Below, one piece after another: positions 36,919-46,800 of a stretch of DNA of 64,000 nt. The translations under genes were made by a program, and so were the position numbers. The stretch comes from Acinetobacter kyonggiensis (GTDB lineage Bacteria; Pseudomonadota; Gammaproteobacteria; Pseudomonadales; Moraxellaceae), in NCBI RefSeq assembly GCF_900107285.1, contig NZ_FNPK01000008.1, positions 62,001 to 126,000 on the forward strand. Reading direction: 5' to 3'. The notes beneath the pieces were generated by a model, which worked only from the letters and a program-made list of their open reading frames with translations, was not told the origin of the DNA and did no database searches. The first letter of the stretch is position 1. Each line of letters begins with the position of its first letter.

Positions 36919-39900
36919 ATGAAATTAAAACCTCTTGTAAGTATGATGGCTTTACTTCCAGTGATGGTATTGCCTACAACTACTGCGGTTTTTGCAAGCG
37001 ATTTAAGTCTATATAGAGGTAACTCTACAGGTAAAACGTCAATCCTTTTGATGTTAGATACATCAGGAAGCATGGGGATTAGTTCTTTAGTGTTGCCGAA
37101 GGATAATTCGTATGGTAGTCCTGGTGATATTACTGGTACTTCTCTGTGTAACCGTGTTTCTATTGTTGAGTCAGGTTCTCCAGGGTCAAGCTATTATAGT
37201 TGGGCATATAACTTAAGTGGCTTTAATGTAAACGGTCTTCCAATAAAAACAACTAGTAACTCAACGAATAGCACAGCGATTGAAAAAAGTGTTTCGATTG
37301 ATGGAACGACTATCACGTATCATTTAAGAGGTTGTACCAATGGGGCGACTTGGCAATATGATAGATTGTCTCGCTTAAAGGACGCAATTATTCCATTATT
37401 GGCTGGAACTAAGCTAAAAGACTCCACTAAAATTGGATTAGGACAGTTTTCATCTAAAACTGGTCTTAATATTTCTGGTTCTCAGATTAAATTAATTGAT
37501 AGCCATTCTGGTGCTATTTTAGTTGAAAATGCGGTGCTAAATTCGGCACAACGAATTAAATTAGCTCAAAAAATCGCATCTTTTCAGTCTCTAGATAATA
37601 TTACCTATGGTAACGGTAAACAAAATGTAGCGATTGCTTCAAATAATCGTGAATATGCTACGGGTACAACGCTTGGGCAAAGTAGTGTTAAAAAATCAAG
37701 TACAACTTATCCCCTAGGTACTGAACAATATAAGACTGCTGGTGGTACGCCGACTGTTCAAGCCTATGCTGAAGCTGGGGCATATATGATGGGGACGAAT
37801 ACTGGGATTGATAATAGTACGGCAACTAAAATTGACTGGATCTATGATGGATCTATGACAATGCAAAAAATTAATGCAGATGAACAAGTTCATTTTATCT
37901 GTGTTGAATTAGGCACGAATGCTTTAACGAATTCAGACTTCATGCCAAGCGGCGTTTCAAGAGATGTAAAGCAATGCGTAAATAACTGGCCAAGTTTTGG
38001 CGGAAAATCTGTTTCTGATGGAACAATTTCTGCAGGTGTATATAAGCCTAATGGTGTGGATGCTACAACAGGTAAAACGATTTGGTATAAATTTCCAAAT
38101 AGAACAGAATTAGAAAAAGAAATGCCTGTTATGGCAAATGGCTGGGACACGCTTTCAAAGTTGCCGGCAGGTTGGCGTTATGGCGGATGGATGAAAGTAG
38201 CACAGGAGCCATTGGATATTGAGCCAATTGTTGGGAAAAGCTGGGGGCCTTATGCAAATAGTAGCGCATACGGGATTGTAGCCTACCGTACTAACCCATT
38301 TGCTTTGGTTGAGAAAGCTACAACGAATGCTTCGGATTCATATACAGATAATTTAGTTGGCGGCTTTAAATATTCAGTTGGCACAAGTAAAAATGATGCT
38401 AAAACAAATTACAATCCGGGAGGCAGTACTAGTTCTTGTGATGGTAATGGTGTTTATATGCTCACTGACGGCGCACCTAACTCAACAAATGATAATATTG
38501 CCCGATCTGTATTGAACTACAGTTTGAGTCAGTCAGCATATCAGTTTTCGGCTAAACCGTCTGTAACAGGGGTGTTAGTTTCACCGCTTTTAAAATCTAA
38601 TTTATTTGTTGGAGAAACCGGCGGGTGGGAATATATTGGTGAATATGCTAAGAAGTTAGCAGATTCAACTAAAAACCCAGCAGGTATGAAAATTAGAACG
38701 GCGGTAGTTGGGTTTGGGGCATCGTTTGAAGGCTTAACTAAAAAATCAGATGGTACATATGATTGTGACTCGACCACTAATTTAGATATTAAAAATGCCT
38801 GTAAGTGGGGTAGCAATGCATATGGTGATGGCGGTTTTTATCAGGCATCTAACTCAGATGATATCGCGAATAGCATTATTGATTTCGTAAACAAAGTGGA
38901 TGTGACGTTTACCCCCTCAAGCCTTGGTTCAATTTCAGTGCCTCGTGATCCTTTAGATCAAACCAAATATATGACTCAAGGTTTTTTCCCTATGGTCATG
39001 CCAATGGAGGATACTAGTTTTAGAACGTGGGCAGGTAATTTAAAAAAATATAATATTGTGGGTGGAACACTAAAAGACAGTAGTGGTAATGCTATTTATA
39101 AGCTTGAAAATAATCAACAAGTGATCAATTCAAGTGCAAAAGACTTATGGTCTAATGCTACGTCAGGTAGTGACCATTCATTAATTAATAGTGGTGGTGC
39201 ATGGAATAAAATTCCAGTTCCTTCTACTGCGCAAGAGTCAGTTGATGCAATTAGTAATATTAATAGTGAACGCAAAGTCTATACCGTAGATGGTTCATCA
39301 TTAAAAAAAGTGACTAAAGAAAATCTTGCTACTGACTTTACTGGTACTGGTGCATTAACAGGTATATATAATGTCAATCAGCGTTTAGCTTTATTAAATT
39401 ATTTAGGTTATAAAACAACTTTCCCTACGACGCAAATTGCGCTTACTGCAAGTAATATTACAACTTTAGCGGTTAATCCGGCATCGCCATATCGTTATTT
39501 GGGAGGAGTGGTTCACTCTACTCCTTTAATGGTAACAAAAGAATCGACGGTGTCGGCTTTAAATACAGTTGGGACTCGTAAAGAATATACGGTGTATGGT
39601 TCTATGGATGGTGGGTTGCATATTGTTGATGCTTCTACAGGAAAAGAACAATCCGTCTTTGTTCCAAAAGAAATTTTAGATAATCAGTATGATACTTTAG
39701 CTAGTTCTACTTCAAAAGGTGTGAGTGGTTTAACTGGTTTAGCTTATGGAGTGGATGCACCTTGGGTAGCAGATAATACATTTAAAGTACAGACTACAAC
39801 ATCTAATGGTGCTGCAGCCACAAAGTATATCGCCAATAAAATGAATATTTATGGTGGTTTACGGATGGGAGGGAAAGCGATTTACGGTTTAGATATTTTA

Positions 39901-41154
39901 AATCCAGCTTCTCCAGAACTTTTATTTAATATTACACCGACGACAACTGGATTTAGCCGTTTAGCACAAATTTGGTCTAAACCTACTGTTGCTGAAATTC
40001 GTGTGAAAGGTGAGCGAAAGAAAGTTCTTATTTTTGGTGGTGGTTATGATGCAGATGTATATGAAAAACCAGCTGCTAGTTTTACTGAACCTTCATCCAC
40101 TTATGGAAACGCATTGTATGTAGTAGATGCTACAACTGGTGCTTTAATTTGGATGAGTAGTTCAGATACTTCAGGGGTAGCTGATGCCCATAAAAAAACA
40201 ATTCAATCTGATTTGAAATATAGTGTTGTTGGACAACCTGTAGTACGTGATTACGATGCAGATGGTCTTACAGACATGATTTATTTTGCAGACTTGGGTG
40301 GGCAGATTTTTCGTGTTGATTTAAATAACAATAACCAAATGTCGAAGACGACAGACACCAAAATAGCCATTCGTGTACAACCGCTTGCTCAATTAAGAAC
40401 AACGGGTGCGACCCCATTTGTTCCGCGTTTTTATGATCGTTTGTCAACAGCCGTATTTGATGATGGGCAAAACCGTTTTGTACTGGTAACGGCAGGGTCG
40501 GGTAATCGCAGTTTTCCTCTCGAAGCAGAAAATGGCGGGAAAAATAAAATTTATGGTCTAATAGATCGAGATGCAGCAGCAGATGGTTTAGAAAAATCTG
40601 CTTTTACACCTGCTCCTGTGATTACTCCAGATTTACTATCAAATACTGGTATTTTGGGTAAAACTGTCACTAAGCAAATTACAGATACTGAAATTGCAAA
40701 AATGAAATTAATTACTGGAAGTACCATGCTGCGAGGATGGAGCTTTGAATTGCGTTCTGTAGATACTGGTAATTATGCTCGATCATTTGAAGAATCTCAG
40801 TTAATTACTGGTGATTTGTATGTCAGCCTTTATGATCCTAAAGCAACCTTAACAGGTACAGTGAACGGATGTGGAGGAGGGGTGACAGGGATTTCTACAA
40901 CTCATCGTATTTGTATGCCTTATGGTGATTGTGCTGCATACATAAAAACCAGTTATCAAGGTATTAATGGTCCTGCTTTTGGTGTAGTCAATGCTTCTGA
41001 TCCTCGTAAGACTTCTTTAGTTGGACCAATAGCAGAAACTAAAGAAGTATGTATTGGTAAATGTCCTGCTGAAAAAACAGCGTTAACTGAGCAGAATCTT
41101 CCTACTTATAGTCAAGTGCGTAAAATTAAACCTGTACGCTGGTTTGAATGGTGA
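36919..41154 (+). CDS. pilY1: Type IV pilus tip adhesin PilY1 (ComC-like)
   Basis: The 1411-residue protein has a signal peptide (cleavage likely after Ala26, VFA-SD), then a von Willebrand A-type region with the MIDAS motif DTSGSMG at residues 47-53. A YMLTDGAPNS segment continues that domain. The C-terminal third is the PilY1 beta-propeller, with YGSMDGGLHIVDASTGKE and a calcium-binding loop DYDADGLTD at about 1111-1119. PilY1 sits at the pilus tip and is needed for assembly and adhesion; ComC in A. baylyi is needed for DNA uptake. GAGAAGAA precedes the ATG. Confidence 0.93.
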   Translation: MKLKPLVSMMALLPVMVLPTTTAVFASDLSLYRGNSTGKTSILLMLDTSGSMGISSLVLPKDNSYGSPGDITGTSLCNRVSIVESGSPGSSYYSWAYNLSGFNVNGLPIKTTSNSTNSTAIEKSVSIDGTTITYHLRGCTNGATWQYDRLSRLKDAIIPLLAGTKLKDSTKIGLGQFSSKTGLNISGSQIKLIDSHSGAILVENAVLNSAQRIKLAQKIASFQSLDNITYGNGKQNVAIASNNREYATGTTLGQSSVKKSSTTYPLGTEQYKTAGGTPTVQAYAEAGAYMMGTNTGIDNSTATKIDWIYDGSMTMQKINADEQVHFICVELGTNALTNSDFMPSGVSRDVKQCVNNWPSFGGKSVSDGTISAGVYKPNGVDATTGKTIWYKFPNRTELEKEMPVMANGWDTLSKLPAGWRYGGWMKVAQEPLDIEPIVGKSWGPYANSSAYGIVAYRTNPFALVEKATTNASDSYTDNLVGGFKYSVGTSKNDAKTNYNPGGSTSSCDGNGVYMLTDGAPNSTNDNIARSVLNYSLSQSAYQFSAKPSVTGVLVSPLLKSNLFVGETGGWEYIGEYAKKLADSTKNPAGMKIRTAVVGFGASFEGLTKKSDGTYDCDSTTNLDIKNACKWGSNAYGDGGFYQASNSDDIANSIIDFVNKVDVTFTPSSLGSISVPRDPLDQTKYMTQGFFPMVMPMEDTSFRTWAGNLKKYNIVGGTLKDSSGNAIYKLENNQQVINSSAKDLWSNATSGSDHSLINSGGAWNKIPVPSTAQESVDAISNINSERKVYTVDGSSLKKVTKENLATDFTGTGALTGIYNVNQRLALLNYLGYKTTFPTTQIALTASNITTLAVNPASPYRYLGGVVHSTPLMVTKESTVSALNTVGTRKEYTVYGSMDGGLHIVDASTGKEQSVFVPKEILDNQYDTLASSTSKGVSGLTGLAYGVDAPWVADNTFKVQTTTSNGAAATKYIANKMNIYGGLRMGGKAIYGLDILNPASPELLFNITPTTTGFSRLAQIWSKPTVAEIRVKGERKKVLIFGGGYDADVYEKPAASFTEPSSTYGNALYVVDATTGALIWMSSSDTSGVADAHKKTIQSDLKYSVVGQPVVRDYDADGLTDMIYFADLGGQIFRVDLNNNNQMSKTTDTKIAIRVQPLAQLRTTGATPFVPRFYDRLSTAVFDDGQNRFVLVTAGSGNRSFPLEAENGGKNKIYGLIDRDAAADGLEKSAFTPAPVITPDLLSNTGILGKTVTKQITDTEIAKMKLITGSTMLRGWSFELRSVDTGNYARSFEESQLITGDLYVSLYDPKATLTGTVNGCGGGVTGISTTHRICMPYGDCAAYIKTSYQGINGPAFGVVNASDPRKTSLVGPIAETKEVCIGKCPAEKTALTEQNLPTYSQVRKIKPVRWFEW

Positions 41155-41165
41155 GGAAGGTATAT

Positions 41166-41669
41166 ATGACAGCTCCTCAAACTAAAAGTACAGGTTTTAC
41201 TCTAATTGAATTGATGGTTGTAGTGGTGATTGTTGCAATTTTTGCAGCAATCGCTATTCCAAGTTATGAAACTTATATCGCAAGAGCAAATAAATCAAAG
41301 GCACAATCAGAAATGCTTAAAATTGCTGAGCGTTTAGAAAATTACAAAGGAAAGCAATTAAGTTATGCAGGCTATATTCCAGAGCATCAGACATCAACAA
41401 AAGGTGAGATCAATATTCCATATGATTCTGCAACCAATTATGACTATCAAATCAAAATTGTAGATATTAATGATTCAACCAAGGCCTTAGAAGATTCAAC
41501 TATCGGACAAGGTTGGAAAATGATTGCTACTCCTAATCAAAGTAAAGGGAATGCGCTTAGAAAATCTGAATATTTATTATTAGATTCTAGAGGATTAAAG
41601 TGCATGACTACGGATACATTAACTGTTTCTAGTGCGAGTTGTGGTGCCAATACCAAGGAGTGGAAGTAA
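41166..41669 (+). CDS. comE: Minor pilin ComE/PilE
   Basis: A 167-residue prepilin with leader ending TKSTG before [20 protein letters not shown], Glu at mature position 5, and a short globular domain with a Cys pair near the C-terminus (LKCMT and SASCG). ATG 41166 is used since GAGGAAGG lies five bases before it; the ATG at 41148 falls within pilY1. In A. baylyi two such pilin genes, comE and comF, follow comC. The symbol rests on gene order. Confidence 0.8.
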   Translation: MTAPQTKSTGFTLIELMVVVVIVAIFAAIAIPSYETYIARANKSKAQSEMLKIAERLENYKGKQLSYAGYIPEHQTSTKGEINIPYDSATNYDYQIKIVDINDSTKALEDSTIGQGWKMIATPNQSKGNALRKSEYLLLDSRGLKCMTTDTLTVSSASCGANTKEWK

Positions 41670-41671
41670 TA

Positions 41672-42133
41672 ATGAAGGATATTAAAGGTTTTACTCTTAT
41701 TGAACTGATGATTGTACTTGCAATTGTTGCGGTAATTGCTGCGATTGCATATCCATCTTATCAAAACTATATAAAAAGAACATATCGTGCTGAAACACAA
41801 AGTACAATGATGGAAATAGCACAAAAATTGCAATCATATAAGTTAGTAAATGGAGATTATGGAAAAAATAACTCAACCTCTAGTTATGCCACTAATCCGC
41901 TAATCAATCCTAATATTTATGGTAAAACAGTATCCCCACAAAGTGGATCTGCTCGCTATAACTTAATAATAACAAGTGCTCCAAGTTCATCATGGATATT
42001 AACAGCCACCCCGATTTCAACGAGCGGCCAAAACGGTGACGGTGTATTAACGATCACAGATACTGGTACTCAATGTTGGTATAAAGGTAAAGATGATGCA
42101 ACAGGGACTTGTTTGAGTTGGATTGATAAATAA
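41672..42133 (+). CDS. comF: Minor pilin ComF/PilE
   Basis: A 153-residue prepilin beginning [20 protein letters not shown], cut after Gly6, with Glu at mature position 5. The C-terminal region has two cysteines (GTQCWYK and GTCLSW) for the disulfide loop. It starts two bases after the comE stop with AAGGAG-type sequence upstream and is the last gene of the operon. This comF is the Acinetobacter pilin-like competence factor, not the unrelated phosphoribosyltransferase-like ComF. Confidence 0.8.
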   Translation: MKDIKGFTLIELMIVLAIVAVIAAIAYPSYQNYIKRTYRAETQSTMMEIAQKLQSYKLVNGDYGKNNSTSSYATNPLINPNIYGKTVSPQSGSARYNLIITSAPSSSWILTATPISTSGQNGDGVLTITDTGTQCWYKGKDDATGTCLSWIDK

Positions 42134-42271
42134 ATTCAAACTGTGGATAAATAAATTTTGATCTTCCTTTCATGGAAAATATAACGTAAAATATTGCCCT
42201 CTATGAAAGGGGTTTGAAGTGTTCCGGTGGTCGGTGCAGGGATAATCCGTAAAAATTATAAGGTTTTTATC

Positions 42272-42529
42272 ATGGTTGTAATTCGTCTAGCACGCGGTGG
42301 TGCTAAAAAACGTCCGTTCTATCAAATTATTGTAACTGATAGCCGTAATGCACGTGACGGTCGTTTCATCGAACGTATCGGTTTCTTTAACCCTACAGCT
42401 CAAGGTCAAGCAGAAAAACTTCGTTTAGATGCTGATCGTTTTGCTCATTGGGTTTCTCAAGGCGCTCAACCGTCTGAACGTGTTGCTTCTTTAGCTGCTC
42501 AAGCTAAGAAAGCTGCAGCTGCTGCATAA
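42272..42529 (+). CDS. rpsP: 30S ribosomal protein S16
   Basis: The 85-residue protein begins [20 protein letters not shown] and has [15 protein letters not shown] and GFFNP, all diagnostic of bS16. ATG 42272 gives the standard N-terminus; the upstream frame is leader. It starts the rpsP-rimM-trmD-rplS operon. A possible CCTTTCAT/ATGAAAGG inverted repeat at 42166-42210 lies in the leader. Confidence 0.97.
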   Translation: MVVIRLARGGAKKRPFYQIIVTDSRNARDGRFIERIGFFNPTAQGQAEKLRLDADRFAHWVSQGAQPSERVASLAAQAKKAAAAA

Positions 42530-42555
42530 TTCTAAATTAAGTAGTAGGAAAGCCC

Positions 42556-43104
42556 ATGACACCAACACAGAATGTTCCCGAAGATCGTATTCAGATTGGA
42601 CAGTTACGTTCAGCATATGGATTAAATGGGTGGCTCTGGGTCTATTCCAATACAGAACCTATGAGCAACATCTTTGACTATCTTCCTTGGTACATTGAAA
42701 CCAAAGCGGGTTGGCAAACAGTAGATGTAAAACGTTGGAAGCCGCATGGCAAAGGCTTGGTTGTTTCGCTAAAAGATGTGAGCGATCGCACTGCAGCGGA
42801 TGGCTTGGTTGGCGTAAATGTTTGGATTTCAAAATCGCAACTTCCGAAAGCAGGAATGGATGAGTTTTACTGGACAGATTTGAAAGGCTTAACAGTGTTA
42901 GGTTTGGATGATACTGAACAAGAAGTGAACCTCGGTAAAATCTATGAAATGTTCGAGACCGGTGCCAATGATGTGATGGTGGTTCACGCAACACCAGACA
43001 GCATTGATGCTGAAGAGCGTATGATTCCATGGCATAAAGATGTGGTACAGCGAGTTGATCTAGAAGCTGGTCGTATCTACGTAAATTGGGGCGTAGATTA
43101 TTAA
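42556..43104 (+). CDS. rimM: 16S rRNA maturation factor RimM
   Basis: The 182-residue protein assists assembly of the 30S head by binding uS19. It has the N-terminal RimM beta barrel (IQIGQLRSAYGLNGWLWVYS) and a C-terminal PRC-barrel (LGKIYEMFETGANDVMVV, ERMIPW). Acidic residues are abundant, as usual. It lies 26 bases after rpsP with AGGAAAG upstream. Confidence 0.95.
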   Translation: MTPTQNVPEDRIQIGQLRSAYGLNGWLWVYSNTEPMSNIFDYLPWYIETKAGWQTVDVKRWKPHGKGLVVSLKDVSDRTAADGLVGVNVWISKSQLPKAGMDEFYWTDLKGLTVLGLDDTEQEVNLGKIYEMFETGANDVMVVHATPDSIDAEERMIPWHKDVVQRVDLEAGRIYVNWGVDY

Positions 43105-43146
43105 TCCTTTAAGGATGAACGCAGCAGGAAAATAGAGGAGTCTGCG

Positions 43147-43887
43147 ATGTTTTTTGCAGTCATTACGCTTTTTCCTGAAATGTTTGAAGCGATTACAGAT
43201 TTTGGTATTAGCGGGCGTGCAGCAAAACGTGAAATAGTACAAGTCACTTGTATTAATCCACGTGAATTTGCGACGGGCAACTATAAAAGAGTGGATGAAC
43301 GTCCATTTGGTGGTGGTCCGGGTATGGTGATGATGGCAGAACCTCTGTCAAAAGCGATTCATCATGCTAAAGAGCTTGCTTTGCAAGCAGGATGTGTTCA
43401 GGTTCCTGTGGTCTATATGTCTCCACAAGGAAAAACCTTAAATGAAGCAGCGGTACAGCAATTTGTTGAATATGACGGATTAATTGTATTGTGTGGACGT
43501 TATGAAGGTGTCGATGAGCGTTTGATCCAGCAATATGTTGATCAGGAATGGTCAATTGGTGATTATGTTTTATCGGGTGGTGAACTGCCTGCGATGGTTT
43601 TATTGGACAGTATTATTCGGAGACTTCCGGGTGCAATGTCTGATGAACAGTCCGCGATACAAGACTCATTTGTGGATGGTCTTTTAGATTGCCCACAATA
43701 CACCAAGCCAGATCATTTTGAAGGATTGGATGTGCCTGAAGTATTAAAATCAGGACATCATGCCAATATTGAAAAATGGCGGTTTTTGCAGCGTTATCAG
43801 CGTACACTTGAACGCCGCCCAGAGTTGGTGGAAAAAGTGGAACTGACAAAGCAGCAAAAAAAATGGCTTAAAGATTTAAATACTTAA
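43147..43887 (+). CDS. trmD: tRNA (guanine-N1)-methyltransferase
   Basis: The 246-residue SPOUT enzyme methylates G37 of certain tRNAs with SAM. The trefoil-knot motifs are clear: [43 protein letters not shown]. It starts with [16 protein letters not shown] precedes the ATG. It follows rimM by 42 bases. A 144-base gap with a long hairpin separates it from rplS. Confidence 0.97.
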   Translation: MFFAVITLFPEMFEAITDFGISGRAAKREIVQVTCINPREFATGNYKRVDERPFGGGPGMVMMAEPLSKAIHHAKELALQAGCVQVPVVYMSPQGKTLNEAAVQQFVEYDGLIVLCGRYEGVDERLIQQYVDQEWSIGDYVLSGGELPAMVLLDSIIRRLPGAMSDEQSAIQDSFVDGLLDCPQYTKPDHFEGLDVPEVLKSGHHANIEKWRFLQRYQRTLERRPELVEKVELTKQQKKWLKDLNT

Positions 43888-43913
43888 ATTCGATTTAAGT
43901 ATTCTTTAATAGG

Positions 43914-43947
43914 CTCTTTATTGGTTGAGATGGTCAGCAATAAAGAG
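43914..43947 (+). promoter_or_regulatory. Hairpin in the rplS leader
   Basis: A perfect 10-bp inverted repeat CTCTTTATTG / CAATAAAGAG with a 14-base loop, 85 bases before rplS. No T run follows, so it is not a usual terminator. It may be a processing site or a ribosomal-protein leader. Confidence 0.5.
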
Positions 43948-44031
43948 AAAGATAATTGGGTCTATGCGCTTTAGCCTCTATACCCCGCGATGATCAGACC
44001 TCTTCTGACTCGCACATATCGGAGATACCCC

Positions 44032-44406
44032 ATGAGCGGTAAGCATCCTTTAGTTCAAGTTATTGAAAATGCACAGTTAAGAACAGATTTACCAGCTTTT
44101 GCACCTGGTGACACTGTAATCGTTTCTGTAAAAGTAAAAGAGGGTGATCGTGAGCGTCTTCAGGCTTTTGAAGGTGTTGTGATTGCTAAGAAAAACCGTG
44201 GCTTGAACTCTGCGTTCACAGTTCGCAAAATTTCTAGCGGTATTGGTGTTGAGCGCGTATTCCAGACTCATTCTCCAATCGTAGCTAAAGTTGAAGTGAA
44301 ACGTCGTGGTGACGTTCGCCGTGCTAAACTGTATTACCTACGCGAATTGTCTGGTAAAGCTGCACGTATCCGCGAAAAATTACCAGCTCGTAAAGTTAAA
44401 GCTTAA
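44032..44406 (+). CDS. rplS: 50S ribosomal protein L19
   Basis: The 124-residue protein bL19 sits at the subunit interface. Motifs: [47 protein letters not shown] and [19 protein letters not shown] 44032 has GGAGATA upstream and gives the usual N-terminus MSGKHPLVQ. It ends the operon before a strong terminator. Confidence 0.97.
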   Translation: MSGKHPLVQVIENAQLRTDLPAFAPGDTVIVSVKVKEGDRERLQAFEGVVIAKKNRGLNSAFTVRKISSGIGVERVFQTHSPIVAKVEVKRRGDVRRAKLYYLRELSGKAARIREKLPARKVKA

Positions 44407-44426
44407 TTTTAAGTTTTATACGAGTC

Positions 44427-44455
44427 AAAAAATGCGCCTTATGGCGCATTTTTTA
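44427..44455 (+). terminator. Terminator of the rpsP-rplS operon
   Basis: AAAAAATGCGCC / GGCGCATTTTTT with a TTAT loop, 20 bases after rplS. The symmetry also serves the lipase gene arriving from the right. Confidence 0.92.
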
Positions 44456-44476
44456 TGTCTTAAATATAGACGAATT

Positions 44477-45448
44477 TTATAAACCTTGCAGTTTTAAACG
44501 GTTGGCATGTTGTCGGTAGACGTCTACTGGATCGGGTGCGAATAGAGCACGTAATCCTAATACTTGATTAACTTCGTCTAAGTGGTTCCAGTTATAGTTA
44601 TCGCGAATAGTTTTGCCAAATTTGGCACTACAACGTGAAACCAGACCATCATTATCTTTACCCTGATTAATCAGTAAACTTGTCACCTTTAATGCCGAAT
44701 CTGGATCAAGTAAATTGGTGACGGTGCCGACTCCAGCAAATGAGTAAAAGTACATTCCATTTTTCTGAGCAGCACCTTCGCTACATGCAGTCATTGGCAT
44801 GCCTAATGGAAATTGAGTATTAAATTTGGCAGAGCCTGCAAGAGTCAAGCTGTTACCGCCAGCCAAAGCATCATGTGGGAAGCTATTTGGGTCTAAACCT
44901 TGTGCCCAAGTAATGGCCTTAGAGACCAAATTCACCGCCCCGACTAAGGGTGCTTCAACTACCGTACCTTCTGCTTTTAAGATTAGATCAGCCACAGGAG
45001 AACCAGTATTGGGTGAACCGATAGCTGTTAATGAGGCCACTTTATTGGGAATGACCCCTGCGACATAACGGATGGTTGGACCACCATGGGAGTGTCCGAC
45101 CAAATTGACTTTAGCTGCACCGCTAATGGCCAAAATTTCTTCAACCTGTTGAACCAGTTGTTCACCACGAACTTCAGATGAGTTAAAAGGTGAAACACGT
45201 GTTGCCCAAACATTCCCGCCATTACGCGCTAAATCTGGCAAAATTTGATACCAATAATCAAGTCCAAACTGATCTGTACCCACAGTAATAAAGCCCCCCA
45301 TACCATGATTAAAGACAATCGGATATTTGGTTTTGGCATAATTTGAGATTGGTGATTTGGCTTCAACTTGCTGAGCTTGAGTGGAAGCATGTGTGGTAGA
45401 AAATGTTGCAGCCATCATGGCACAGGCAAACAATGGTCCATATTTCAT
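44477..45448 (-). CDS. Secreted triacylglycerol lipase (second copy)
   Basis: The 323-residue lipase of the foldase-dependent family I has a signal peptide (cleavage after THA near residue 21), the oxyanion segment PIVFNHGMGGF, and the nucleophile Ser120 in GHSHGG. Other features are a C-terminal calcium-site region (KDNDGLVSRCSAKFG) and a likely catalytic His in NWNHLDEVNQVLG. Two cysteines match those of the upstream copy for the disulfide. The last 14 residues (YRQHANRLKLQGL) are identical to those of the next gene, showing tandem duplication. It is 179 bases downstream of that copy. Confidence 0.9.
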   Translation of the reverse strand: MKYGPLFACAMMAATFSTTHASTQAQQVEAKSPISNYAKTKYPIVFNHGMGGFITVGTDQFGLDYWYQILPDLARNGGNVWATRVSPFNSSEVRGEQLVQQVEEILAISGAAKVNLVGHSHGGPTIRYVAGVIPNKVASLTAIGSPNTGSPVADLILKAEGTVVEAPLVGAVNLVSKAITWAQGLDPNSFPHDALAGGNSLTLAGSAKFNTQFPLGMPMTACSEGAAQKNGMYFYSFAGVGTVTNLLDPDSALKVTSLLINQGKDNDGLVSRCSAKFGKTIRDNYNWNHLDEVNQVLGLRALFAPDPVDVYRQHANRLKLQGL

Positions 45449-45627
45449 AGTAGGTTCTCTATTTTTATTTTATAACTGATTTTTATGACAATATGTATTG
45501 TCAGTGCTAAGTATAAAGTCTAAGACATTAAAAATAAGCAGAAGGCGATAGAAGGGTTTTATAAATGTTACTAATTAATTCGAGAGTAGGTTCCCATATG
45601 CGTAAATCACACTTATGGGAATTGGTC

Positions 45628-46614
45628 TTATAAGCCTTGTAATTTTAAACGATTGGCATGTTGACGATACAGTGCAACTGGATCAGGTGCAAAAAGGCCT
45701 TTTAGACCAAATAGCATATTTGCAAGATCAGTATGGTTTAAATTGTAGTTGTCACGAATGACCTGACCTATATGAGTACTACAGCGTGCCACCATACCAT
45801 CATTGTCTTTGTTGCCATAAGACAGCGGACCTAACTGCATTAGGATGGTATCAATATCGAGTAGGTTGGTTGTTTGTGCTGTGCCACCCCACGAGTAGTA
45901 ATAAATACCATTCGTAACTTTATCTCCACTTTTGTTACAGTCAGTAGCTAAAGCTGTTGTTGGAAAGCGTTTATTGAAGTCTGCAGAACCTGCCTCAGAC
46001 AATGAGGCCATTGACGCATCAAAGTTGTAAGGCATCTCTGGGTTTCCTTCCGCCCAAGAGATTAACGGTGCAACAATATAGTCACCTAGAATATTAAAGA
46101 ATGTGCGACTGCCTTGATTGCCTTGGATGTCATCTGCAACTTTTGAACCACGGAAAGTACCGCCTACACCCGTTACAGATGCTACATATTGAGGTTTTAC
46201 TGCGGCAACATAACGGACTGTAGGACCACCGTGTGAGTGACCAATGAGATTGACTTTATCTTTGCCAGTTAGTGCGCGTATTTCTTCAACCTGTGCAATT
46301 AGTTGTTCACCACGGAACTCTGTTGTGTGGGCAGGGGAAAGTTGTGCAGCAAAGACGTTCGCACCATTACGTGCCATATCTGGCAGAATTTGATACCAAT
46401 AGTCAATATTAAAACTATCATTTCCAATACGTGACCAACCTAACCAACCGTGAGTCATCACAATGGGGTATTTGGTCTTGGCATAGTCAGATTTTACCGT
46501 TTCTTTGACTTGTAAAATACCTTCTGCAGCTTGAGTTTCAGCAGTCAGTCCCATAGAAAGGGTTGCCATCACGGCAAAGGTCACTGCTTTGGTTTTTGTC
46601 GTTAAAATTTTCAT
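45628..46614 (-). CDS. lipA: Secreted triacylglycerol lipase
   Basis: The 328-residue lipase has a signal peptide ending near ETQAA (residue 30), YPIVMTHGWLGW for the oxyanion hole, nucleophile Ser127 in LIGHSHGGPTVRY, and KDNDGMVARC and NYNLNHTDLANML for the calcium-site and His regions. It is secreted by the type II system after folding in the periplasm by the chaperone encoded just upstream. AAGGATCGG precedes the ATG. A hairpin TTCCCATA/TATGGGAA at 45591-45621 follows the gene without a T run. Confidence 0.92.
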   Translation of the reverse strand: MKILTTKTKAVTFAVMATLSMGLTAETQAAEGILQVKETVKSDYAKTKYPIVMTHGWLGWSRIGNDSFNIDYWYQILPDMARNGANVFAAQLSPAHTTEFRGEQLIAQVEEIRALTGKDKVNLIGHSHGGPTVRYVAAVKPQYVASVTGVGGTFRGSKVADDIQGNQGSRTFFNILGDYIVAPLISWAEGNPEMPYNFDASMASLSEAGSADFNKRFPTTALATDCNKSGDKVTNGIYYYSWGGTAQTTNLLDIDTILMQLGPLSYGNKDNDGMVARCSTHIGQVIRDNYNLNHTDLANMLFGLKGLFAPDPVALYRQHANRLKLQGL

Positions 46615-46800
46615 AACCGATCCTTTGTTAAATTTTTTTAATATTTTTTTGTATAGCGAAAGAAAAAATAAGCCTCCTATATTGATCCATTGTGTTTTTG
46701 CACTTTCTTAAAGTTCTTAAAGCCTTTTTCTCATATCCTTATTTTTTGTTATTCAGCAGTTTATTTTCATCCTGAAAATATCGCTTTAATACATTCGTTC

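Noticed and set aside
45591..45621. TTCCCATA/TATGGGAA hairpin after lipA as a terminator
   Set aside because: No T tract follows on the minus strand, so it does not qualify as intrinsic. It may act in RNA stability between the lipase genes.
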